Shown: one piece after another, positions 24,415 through 31,399 of the stretch
How positions within the stretch are numbered: position 1 is the first letter of the stretch
Layout of the letters: the number at the start of each line of letters is the position of its first letter
Assembly (NCBI GenBank): GCA_902496125.1
Contig: CABUZU010000009.1
Coordinates: 1 to 31,399, forward strand
Direction: 5' to 3'
DNA: 31,399 nt
Source of the DNA: an uncultured Lachnospiraceae bacterium
Lineage (GTDB): Bacteria; Bacillota; Clostridia; Lachnospirales; Lachnospiraceae
The notes under the pieces: model-generated
The model's input: the letters and a program-made list of their open reading frames with translations, nothing else
Told to the model about the DNA's origin: nothing
The model's database searches: none
Position numbers and translations under genes: made by a program

Positions 24415-27400
24415 TTAATATCTTGTTCTTGAACGATAAACCGTTCTTGTCTCAACTTTCTTATTATCACTAGAAGTCTGAATCGTGTCATCCCACTGTG
24501 ACCAATCATCCCATTTATAGTATGAATAGGTAATTGTTTTTGAACGGTCACGATATCTGTATCCTGTCTTTGGAGACTGATCAGCCCATTTAAACCAACG
24601 ACCTCCACCGATGCTATCGGTTGCATATTTTCCTGTACTATGGAAATTATAAAGTCCTGCACTATCCCAAGAAACGGGACTCCAAGTTCCTACAAAGCTT
24701 CCAGAGTTCATGGTACTCTTTCCACAACCGCCTGCCCAGGTATAGCAGCTTGAATATACATGCATATGAGCTCCACAGGAAGAGCATAGATAATAGTAGT
24801 AACCATATAATGTACCGGTTTGTACTTCTCTAGTATCACTACCGCCAACCCAATCGGTTATCCAACCACTCCAGTTACCCCAGTTTCCATAAGATGTCGT
24901 AGAACCAGTTTTTGTCCAACCACTTAACGATGAATTGGTACTTGTTGTTATCTTTTTATCAGAGTAACGATATTGTATCTTCGATTCTACCTTTGTATTA
25001 TCAGATTCACTCATTTCAGTCTCTGACCAATCGGACCAATTACTCCAAACAGTTGCATAGATTTCTTTCTTTGTAACATCTTTATCAACTGTAATCGTAG
25101 TTTGGCCATTTGAATCTAATTCATATCCATCCAAAGCCTTATAAGTGATAGCTAATACATCACCATAATAAATGGCATCACCACTATTTAAGATACCTAA
25201 AGAAGCATCTTTATTTGGCGAACTTGTTCTTTTTACTGTAATGTTGCAACCTGTCTTTTCATCCCAAGTTACTGAATATTTTTTCGCATTCCAATGTGCG
25301 TAAACCGTTTTATCTTCACCATCAGCAAATATTGTAGCCTCTGTAATCTTGGTACCATCTTTGGTATACCAACCGTCAAAATCAAAACCTGTTCTTGTTG
25401 CTAGTGGCAAAGTTCCAATTGCAGTTGCATTAGCAACTTCAATGGAGGTTGTATCACAATTTCCACCATTTGCATCAAAGGTTAAGGTATAGGAATGTAG
25501 CATCTTATCAAATTCCGCTGCACTTACTTTTTTAATCGTTCCATTTATGAACTTCTCAGTATCGGTAATCGTTCCACAAGTTACTAAATGATCTTTAACC
25601 GTTAAGCTTGTAGTTAAACCAGTAATAGAACGCATCACTTCTGCATTCTTAATAAATAAAGCATTCTTGGTATCTGAATTTAAATTTACACGTCCATAAA
25701 GGTCTAGTTTTGTCTTATCAGCAAGCATCGTTGCACAGATTCCTCTGTTGCTAACACTCATCTGATATAAGCCAACCTCTGGTGAAGTAATCTGAAGAGG
25801 AATCATTCCTTCTGAGTTTATATTAATACGATTTAAAATTGTTGTCTTGGCATCAGAAATAATACTTAAATTCTTATAAGTCTTTCCATGTCCTCTAAAA
25901 TCAATTTTTTGGGTTCCTTCTGATACGTTCAACGTTGTGTTATCTAACGAATCTTCAATTTGTGAAATACCAATTGTAATATTCTTAACATTCGAATCTA
26001 ATGCACGCTTTACCACATCTGCATTTGTTGCATTTACGGTAAGATAATCAGCTCCTTTAAATGCATTCGTTCCGATTTTCTTTATCTTAGAACTAATGCT
26101 CCAATCATTTAAAAGAGGGCAATCTGCAAAGGCATTATCACCAATTGTATTTACCGATGCAATAACATCCCATAGTTTTGTGCATCCTTTAAATGTATTC
26201 GCTGGAATTTCTGTTATGTATTTTGAAAGCTTTACGCCAGTAATCTGGTCTTTTTTCTTGTCAAATGCATGTTCCGATAACTTGGTTACTTTCACAACAG
26301 AGTATGTACCATCCCTATTTTCAATTCTCTTATAGTCTGGTATTACAACTGCACTGTCATTACCATTATATCCGGTAATTGTTCCATCTACATCAATTTC
26401 TAATCCATCGGTTTCAAACATTTGTGTATTTACATAATCTGCAATATCGCTTGGTACTTCAAATGGAATTACACTGGATTGATTGTCATCATAGTTCGCA
26501 GAATTAAGCGAATAATCTTCAAAACGATGCATCTCATCATCCATGATATTAAAGGTATAAACAAAATAGCTCTTAGAAGCAATGTCATATCCAACTACTG
26601 CAAATACATGAGCAGTTCCAGCCATAACCCAACGATGGAATCCCGATACGGTATTTGTTGTGGTATAGGTCACTGTTTCTTCTTGTGTCGTTGCCGTTGA
26701 ATGCGTAACCGTTGAACCATATTCTTCGGATTTCGAAGCAGAACTTGTCATACCCTGTGATGAACTTTCTCCACTTGAATTGATATAGGATTTTCCATAA
26801 CCTGTTTTCTCACTGATAACCTGTGAAATCTTTGTCGCAATTTCATTTTCTTTACTTACCGTAGAACTTGCTCCATATCCAGATTCACTATTCCAAGAAG
26901 AAGTATTACTCGTATTGGAGGTATGATTTGTTACTGTTCCTGTCTGACCGGTTGTTGTATTATCATAAACCTGTCCTTTCATCGTCGATACATCATCGCC
27001 CTTTTTGGTAGTATCTGTACCGGTATGATCGGTCGATTTACTTTCATAACTTCCACCGATTTCAAGACCTTTTGAAGTTTCCGAACCTACACTTAATCCC
27101 TTAAATCCCAATCCAGAACTCTCTTTTTTACTTAGAGGAATTTTTCCATTTACATCAAAACCATGAGTACGATTGGTACTATCATAGGTCGTTGTTTCTT
27201 TTCCATTCTTTTTTCGTTCTTCATAATCATCAGACCATGATTTCGTATTATTATTGGTCGTTGTTAAATCATAGGTATCCGTGCTATCAACTGTACTAGT
27301 AGTTTGTGAGCCACCTCTACTATTACTTACATACCAGTTATCGGTATTTGACTTACAAACCTTTTCTGCTTCTTCTCTTGTCAGTCCATTTTCTTCACAA

Positions 27401-29169
27401 TATTCTTGACTAACGGTTACACTATCCGACCAATCTTTTGATAGCGTCCAAGATGAAGAATCCGTTGTCGCATTTGCTACGGTTTTATTGTATTGTTCCA
27501 TTAATGCCTCTTGAGTGGTCACTGAATATTTCTTTGTAACAGTCTGAGGCACTCCACTATTATTAATTTTTCCAAAATCATGAATGACATAGAGTGGAAC
27601 ATTTTTGATATCTCCAATTTCATAAGTAAATAAAATTACACCATTTTTATCATCTTCATAGATGATTGGATCATCTAATTTCTTCTTCGCCCACGCTTGA
27701 TTTCTATCACTCATCCAATTGGCATATAACGTAATATCTCCGGTCATACCAGATGGAATCTTAGAATATTTCTTTCCATTGTAATCTGTCCATCCAACAA
27801 AGGTATAGCCATCTAATTTTAAGCTAGGTAATACCTTGCCATTATTCGTAGTATAGCTCATTTCATCTGCTGAAACTAAATCAGACTTAAATTGAATGGT
27901 ATAAGAAATCTTCTTCCAATGTGCATATAGTTTAATGTTATGGTCGACATTTTCAACCTTTTTAACCTGTGTCGCATTGTCGCCTGCTCCATCATACCAA
28001 CCAACAAATTGATATCCCTTTACTTCAAGGTCTTCTAAATACAAGGTTTTACCCTCTACAATGGATGCTGGATTTGGATTTTCAATCGTAAGCGTTTCAA
28101 GATAACTATCTCCATTGGTAAGGTCATACTTTATTGAATATCCACTAAGCTTCCATTCTTGTTGTGGTACAATCACTTCATTACAAACCGAGCAATGACT
28201 ACCTTCTGTAAGACCAGGCTTAGTTAACGTCGGTTCTACTGCTGGGTCAATCACTGGTTTATGTCCTAATGCTTTGATTGTAGTATCCTTTAAAGCGATT
28301 TCTTGCTTTCCATCGGCATCACTAAAATATTTCTTACAAGTATCGCAATACCAATAGGCAATATTTCCTTCCTTCGTACAAGTTGCATCTTTATATGCTA
28401 TTGCTTGTCTTTGATGTGTGCATCCTGTATCTGGTTTATCTGGCTTTGATGGAGTAGATGGTTTTAATTCTACACCATAACCACCAGTAATATATCTTCT
28501 AACTAAGATAACATCGGCTGCATCAATGCTAGAATCATTATTAACATCGGCTGCTTTTTCATTAATTTTAACATCATAGCCACCGGCTATATATCTTCTA
28601 AGCATAATAACATCGGCTACATTGATTTCTCCATCATCATTTACGTCTCCGGGGTCATAATCTTTTACTGTAATTTTACCCTCTTTAGAATCAACTGTAA
28701 TAACATTTAAATCATTGTCATAGACTTTTTCACCGTCTGCACTGAAAGAAATTTTTAATTCCGCCCCAGGCTTAGCATCTTCTAAAACCTTAAAGGTTAA
28801 TTTTAATATCGTTCCGTCCTTACAATCATCTTTGCTACATTCTTGACCATCCCATGTAAACTTACAAGAAGATGTAAATTTTCCCGGTCTTGTCATTGTC
28901 AAATAAGAAAATGCCTCACCATTTTCCGCCTTTGTTAGTGTCAACGAATCGTCATATATCAGTTTAAACGTTGCACCCAAAATTCCCGGATTATCTTTTA
29001 TCGATACATTTACTGTAACGGTATCTCCAGGTGATGCCGTTTTACTTTCTACACTGATAACTGTATCAGCACTCTTCGTAGTCTGTGTCGCAAAAACTTC
29101 TAGTGAATTGGTGGAAAACACCATAAACAGAGCTAAAATTATTGCAAGATATCGTTTTAATTTTTTCAT
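24415..29169 (-). CDS. Giant secreted mosaic protein: cohesin, dockerin, InlB-type repeats, LRR_5, WSxW modules
   Basis: 1584 residues. Order: signal peptide (1-27, ending VFA); cohesin (about 33-170; NPGILGATFKLIYD, TMTRPGKF, FTWDG); type I dockerin with two Ca-binding repeats (DVNDDGEINVADVIMLRRYI at 175 and DVNNDSSIDAADVILVRRYI at 208); Pro/Lys linker; Cys-pair repeat region (250-340; CDTC, CSVC); two InlB/Flg_new-type repeats (345-420, 423-486; GYQFVGWYD, GYTFVGWTD); a 400-residue Ser/Thr/Gly-rich segment (485-890); BspA-like LRR_5 repeats (960-1045; AFDKKKDQITGVKLSKYIT, NTIGDNAFADCPLL); another InlB-type repeat (1226-1294) and C-terminal thrombospondin-like WSxWS stretches (1374-1440, 1553-1584) around a Cys-rich insert (1462-1482). 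No cell-wall anchor is seen. Likely role: surface adhesion or scaffold, binding glycans or host proteins. First gene of a two-gene operon; GTGAG precedes the ATG. Confidence 0.85.
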   Translation of the reverse strand: MKKLKRYLAIILALFMVFSTNSLEVFATQTTKSADTVISVESKTASPGDTVTVNVSIKDNPGILGATFKLIYDDSLTLTKAENGEAFSYLTMTRPGKFTSSCKFTWDGQECSKDDCKDGTILKLTFKVLEDAKPGAELKISFSADGEKVYDNDLNVITVDSKEGKITVKDYDPGDVNDDGEINVADVIMLRRYIAGGYDVKINEKAADVNNDSSIDAADVILVRRYITGGYGVELKPSTPSKPDKPDTGCTHQRQAIAYKDATCTKEGNIAYWYCDTCKKYFSDADGKQEIALKDTTIKALGHKPVIDPAVEPTLTKPGLTEGSHCSVCNEVIVPQQEWKLSGYSIKYDLTNGDSYLETLTIENPNPASIVEGKTLYLEDLEVKGYQFVGWYDGAGDNATQVKKVENVDHNIKLYAHWKKISYTIQFKSDLVSADEMSYTTNNGKVLPSLKLDGYTFVGWTDYNGKKYSKIPSGMTGDITLYANWMSDRNQAWAKKKLDDPIIYEDDKNGVILFTYEIGDIKNVPLYVIHDFGKINNSGVPQTVTKKYSVTTQEALMEQYNKTVANATTDSSSWTLSKDWSDSVTVSQEYCEENGLTREEAEKVCKSNTDNWYVSNSRGGSQTTSTVDSTDTYDLTTTNNNTKSWSDDYEERKKNGKETTTYDSTNRTHGFDVNGKIPLSKKESSGLGFKGLSVGSETSKGLEIGGSYESKSTDHTGTDTTKKGDDVSTMKGQVYDNTTTGQTGTVTNHTSNTSNTSSWNSESGYGASSTVSKENEIATKISQVISEKTGYGKSYINSSGESSSQGMTSSASKSEEYGSTVTHSTATTQEETVTYTTTNTVSGFHRWVMAGTAHVFAVVGYDIASKSYFVYTFNIMDDEMHRFEDYSLNSANYDDNQSSVIPFEVPSDIADYVNTQMFETDGLEIDVDGTITGYNGNDSAVVIPDYKRIENRDGTYSVVKVTKLSEHAFDKKKDQITGVKLSKYITEIPANTFKGCTKLWDVIASVNTIGDNAFADCPLLNDWSISSKIKKIGTNAFKGADYLTVNATNADVVKRALDSNVKNITIGISQIEDSLDNTTLNVSEGTQKIDFRGHGKTYKNLSIISDAKTTILNRININSEGMIPLQITSPEVGLYQMSVSNRGICATMLADKTKLDLYGRVNLNSDTKNALFIKNAEVMRSITGLTTSLTVKDHLVTCGTITDTEKFINGTIKKVSAAEFDKMLHSYTLTFDANGGNCDTTSIEVANATAIGTLPLATRTGFDFDGWYTKDGTKITEATIFADGEDKTVYAHWNAKKYSVTWDEKTGCNITVKRTSSPNKDASLGILNSGDAIYYGDVLAITYKALDGYELDSNGQTTITVDKDVTKKEIYATVWSNWSDWSETEMSESDNTKVESKIQYRYSDKKITTSTNSSLSGWTKTGSTTSYGNWGNWSGWITDWVGGSDTREVQTGTLYGYYYYLCSSCGAHMHVYSSCYTWAGGCGKSTMNSGSFVGTWSPVSWDSAGLYNFHSTGKYATDSIGGGRWFKWADQSPKTGYRYRDRSKTITYSYYKWDDWSQWDDTIQTSSDNKKVETRTVYRSRTRY

Positions 29170-29206
29170 AACTCACCACTTATCCTTTCGTATTATTGTT
29201 AGTTTT

Positions 29207-29235
29207 ATTGTACAAGAACCCCTATGTTCTGTCAA
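29207..29235 (-). promoter_or_regulatory. Promoter of the cohesin-dockerin operon
   Basis: On the minus strand TTGACA (29230-29235) and TACAAT (29207-29212) are 17 bases apart, near consensus, about 38 bases before the ATG. Its -35 follows directly on the T tract of the preceding terminator. Confidence 0.85.
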
Positions 29236-29236
29236 C

Positions 29237-29263
29237 AAAAAACCGAGGCCAAGCCTCGGTTTT
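29237..29263 (-). terminator. Intrinsic terminator after the MATE/Cys-rich gene pair
   Basis: Stem AAACCGAGGC/GCCTCGGTTT with a 3-base loop and a T tract on the minus strand, three bases after the stop of the small Cys-rich gene. It differs by one loop base from the hairpin at 23360-23386. Confidence 0.88.
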
Positions 29264-29266
29264 ACA

Positions 29267-29446
29267 CTATTTATAACAATATGCTTTTAATCCATGATAT
29301 TTGTAATAAGCACAATCTCTACAGGGTTCTCCTTTTAACTCTTTCCCCTGCTCTTTACAGTTAAAAAAGTCTTTTGAAATCTCATGAGAGAACTTAAAAT
29401 CTGAGCAAAATAGTGCTTTAATTCTGTTTCTTTCTTGCTGATTCAT
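29267..29446 (-). CDS. Small Cys-rich protein, unknown
   Basis: 59 residues, too short for many gene finders. It begins MNQQERNRIKALFC and ends AYCYK; six cysteines occur (FC, NC, PCRDC, YC), including a CxxC pair in GEPCRDCAYY, spaced so that it could hold zinc or an iron-sulfur cluster. Its ATG overlaps the MATE stop codon (TAATG), with AGGA about 13 bases upstream, and its stop is followed at once by a terminator, so it is a clean second gene of the MATE operon and not a shadow of another frame. The family is unknown to me; a redox or metal-binding accessory is a guess. Confidence 0.75.
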   Translation of the reverse strand: MNQQERNRIKALFCSDFKFSHEISKDFFNCKEQGKELKGEPCRDCAYYKYHGLKAYCYK

Positions 29447-30837
29447 TATGCTGTTTGTCCTTTCTGTTGTGCTATCAATTGATTCATATGCTTAAATTCA
29501 ATGACAATCATCGTTGTTGCAAGTACAACTACGCATAAGTCACTTCCTGGGAATGCATACATAATACCTAATAATCCAAAGAATTTTGGTAAAATAAGTA
29601 ACATTGGAATTAAGAATATAATTTGTCTAGAAAGTGATAATACAATCGCCTTTCCTGCCTTGCTTACTGCCTGAAAATAGGTAGAAGACAAAAGCTGAAT
29701 ACTCATAACAGAGATAAATATCGTCATGTTTCTCATACAAAGAATTGCAAACTCTGTATATAATTTATCTTCCTGTCCAAAGATTGAAACAATCTGTTCT
29801 GGGAACATCTGGAAGCAGAAGGTTCCAATAATACCTACAGCAAATGCAATAACTAATGCCAATTTGAAAATTTCTTTTACTCTCTTGTAATTCTTTGCTC
29901 CATAGTTATAACCAAAGATTGGTTGTGTTGAAGATGTAATTCCGATAATTACAGACATCATGATGTTATTAACCTTCATGACAATACCAAATACAGCAAG
30001 TGGTGTTTCTGCACCGTAAATAGAAGCTGCACCATAAGTCTTTGCCTGCTGATTTAATACAATCTGCATAACCAAAGCTGCACTTTGTGTAATAAAAGCA
30101 GAAAGACCTAGACCTAAAATTCCTTTTGAAATTGCTCCATCTAATTTTAAGTTCGAAGTCTTAAAGGTTACCGTCTTTAGACGTTTCGATACGATGTAAC
30201 TAAGTCCTATCATACAGTTAATAAACTGACCAGTAATGGTTGCTAATGCAGCACCTTTCATTCCCCAATGGAAAACGAAAATATAAAGTGGATCTAAAAC
30301 ACAGTTTAGAATGGCACCTACAAGCATCATTGTCATTGCAAATGTCGGTGAACCATCGGCACGAATCATATCACTCATAATAATACCTAGTATCATAAAT
30401 GGTGTACCTAAAAGATAAACACGTGAATAATCCGTTGCAAAAGGTAAAATGACATCGGTTGCACCAAATACATGAAGTAGTGGCATCATAAAAATCTCTC
30501 CAACAATTAATACAATTACACCTACTAAAAAGCCTAAACATAATCCATTCGCAATGGTCTTATCAGCTTTTTCTTGCTGCTTTCTGCCAAGACTTAAACT
30601 CATATTCGCTGCGGTACCAACCGATACCATAAGTCCAAGCGCTAACGCAATTGTAACAAATGGAAATGCAATATTCGTTGCTGCATTACCCTCTTTACCA
30701 ATTCCCTGTCCAATGAAAATTTGGTCTACTAAGTTGTAAATTGAATTTACAAGCATGGAAATAACACTAGGAATTGCAAACTTCACTAAAAGCTTACTAA
30801 TCTTTTCCGTTCCTAGGATATTATTCTCGGTTTTCAT
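29446..30837 (-). CDS. MATE-family multidrug/metabolite exporter
   Basis: 463 residues from the ATG at 30837 (GGAAGGACAG upstream); a TTG at 30849 with GGGGG 8 bases before it is an alternative start. About 12 transmembrane helices in two MatE halves. Family features include ISMLVNSIYNLVDQIFIGQGIG in helix 1-2, GTAANMSLSLGRKQ in the first cytoplasmic loop, its counterpart QPIFGYNYGAKNYKRVKEIFK in the second half, and RADGSPTFAM after helix 5. The pattern is closest to MepA-like MATE proteins, which export cationic compounds using Na+ or H+ gradients; the substrate cannot be assigned. It lies 78 bases downstream of a regulator gene in the same direction, behind its own promoter. Confidence 0.93.
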   Translation of the reverse strand: MKTENNILGTEKISKLLVKFAIPSVISMLVNSIYNLVDQIFIGQGIGKEGNAATNIAFPFVTIALALGLMVSVGTAANMSLSLGRKQQEKADKTIANGLCLGFLVGVIVLIVGEIFMMPLLHVFGATDVILPFATDYSRVYLLGTPFMILGIIMSDMIRADGSPTFAMTMMLVGAILNCVLDPLYIFVFHWGMKGAALATITGQFINCMIGLSYIVSKRLKTVTFKTSNLKLDGAISKGILGLGLSAFITQSAALVMQIVLNQQAKTYGAASIYGAETPLAVFGIVMKVNNIMMSVIIGITSSTQPIFGYNYGAKNYKRVKEIFKLALVIAFAVGIIGTFCFQMFPEQIVSIFGQEDKLYTEFAILCMRNMTIFISVMSIQLLSSTYFQAVSKAGKAIVLSLSRQIIFLIPMLLILPKFFGLLGIMYAFPGSDLCVVVLATTMIVIEFKHMNQLIAQQKGQTA

Positions 30838-30878
30838 CTGTCCTTCCAAGAACTTTTCCCCCTTCTTTTTTTGTTCTC

Positions 30879-30911
30879 TATAAGAGTACCTTATAACCTT
30901 ATATGTGTCAA
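30879..30911 (-). promoter_or_regulatory. MATE promoter with palindrome over the -10
   Basis: TTGACA (30906-30911), 17-base spacer, then a weak -10 TACTCT (30883-30888). The -10 is embedded in the inverted repeat TATAAG-n5-CTTATA (30879-30895), and CCTTATA repeats directly at 30889 and 30897. This looks like an operator that could hold a repressor or activator. Confidence 0.5.
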
Positions 30912-30915
30912 GTAG

Positions 30916-31399
30916 TTAGCTGTCTAACATTTTATTTTTTTCAATAATATACAAAGATAATCGTAAATATAGGTTTAACCTTGCATCTGCCATCTTCTCT
31001 GTATCAAGTCCAACAATTTCTTTAATCTTTTTTAAACGGTAAAACAGCGTACTTCTACCAATGTAAAGTGTTTTTGCTGTTTTTACGGTATTTCTTTCAT
31101 TTTCAATATAGGCTTGTACCGTATCATAGTATTCTGTTCCATTTTTTTCATCAAAAGCTCTTAAATCTAATAATTGCTTTGAACACATATACAAAATGTC
31201 CATATTCGGAGATGCTGATTCAATAAAATAATCGAGTGCCGCTTCATCAAAAGTAGCCGACCACCTCGTATCATTTTTCTTTCTACAATACCTTAACGCA
31301 ACCGAAGCTTGATGATAATAAACATCTAACTTCGTAAAATCACGAAAATAATTACTTACTCCTGCTTTAAATAAACCCTCTCGTAAAATATAAGCAACA
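30916..31399 (-). CDS. PucR/CdaR-type transcriptional regulator, C-terminal part (5' end outside window)
   Basis: The frame is open to the window edge, so only the last 160 residues are visible; the internal ATG at 31203 is not the true start. The C terminus holds the PucR HTH_30 domain: TVQAYIENERNTVKTAKTLYIGRSTLFYRLKKIKEIVGLD, where SxLFYRLKKI is the family's recognition-helix signature. The part before it (KAGVSNYFRDFTKLDVYYHQASVALRY) matches the GGDEF-like middle domain of CdaR proteins. Such regulators respond to small metabolites (sugar acids, purine-breakdown products and others); the ligand is unknown here. The MATE gene directly downstream, in the same direction, is a possible target. 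Confidence 0.82.
   Translation of the reverse strand, partial: VAYILREGLFKAGVSNYFRDFTKLDVYYHQASVALRYCRKKNDTRWSATFDEAALDYFIESASPNMDILYMCSKQLLDLRAFDEKNGTEYYDTVQAYIENERNTVKTAKTLYIGRSTLFYRLKKIKEIVGLDTEKMADARLNLYLRLSLYIIEKNKMLDS

Noticed and set aside
24396..24662. 88-residue minus-strand frame overlapping the end of the giant cohesin-dockerin gene
   Set aside because: It is an alternate frame of the WSxW coding region; the giant gene and the next cohesin gene have proper starts and stops around it.
1..31399. CRISPR arrays, insertion sequences, prophage genes, rRNA
   Set aside because: No regular spaced repeats, transposase, phage structural genes or rRNA sequence was found in the window.

Overview
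The window looks like chromosome from a low-GC, Gram-positive clostridium, most likely of the Lachnospiraceae. The grounds are AT-rich codon use, strong GGAGG-type ribosome binding sites, a DUF5685 gene next to a short DnaJ gene, a hisS-aspS-rsuA run, a DUF4358 lipoprotein, feoAB, a PucR/CdaR-type regulator and cohesin/dockerin surface proteins. Almost everything is on the minus strand. No gene-free stretch exceeds 300 bases.

Layout. 1-1158 (+): the 3' part of a DUF5685 gene and a DnaJ-like gene, ending at a terminator shared with converging genes. 1182-5379 (-): hisS, aspS, rsuA and a hotdog thioesterase, a translation-linked housekeeping operon. 5449-9945 (-): response regulator, histidine kinase, a transglutaminase-fold protein that has lost catalytic Cys and His, a polytopic membrane protein and a DUF4358 lipoprotein, with overlapping or closely spaced genes, probably an envelope-sensing operon. 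10091-10161 (+): tRNA-Gly(UCC).

10295-21150 is the most interesting part. It is a tightly packed cluster of PP2C phosphatase, Ser/Thr kinase with a C-terminal FHA-like domain, vWA protein, a small unknown protein, a membrane-anchored coiled-coil protein, a zinc-ribbon P-loop GTPase, a GAP1-like protein with a C-terminal membrane anchor, and a large protein with an N-terminal HTH-like region. A divergently transcribed minimal kinase-like gene and a membrane-anchored FHA protein lie at its upstream end. The parts list matches the GTPase-centred, phosphorylation-regulated conflict/signalling systems (GAP1 and zinc-ribbon GTPase families) predicted by comparative genomics. I read it as a membrane-associated GTPase switch controlled by a kinase/phosphatase pair with vWA and FHA scaffolds. 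Its function (defence, signalling or secretion) is not shown by the sequence.

21250-23267 (-): feoA-feoB ferrous iron uptake with its own promoter. 23392-29169 (-): two secreted cohesin proteins, one a 1584-residue mosaic carrying both a cohesin and a dockerin, bracketed by two nearly identical terminators. 29267-30837 (-): a MATE exporter followed by a previously easy-to-miss 59-residue Cys-rich protein. 30916 to the edge (-): a partial PucR/CdaR-type regulator.
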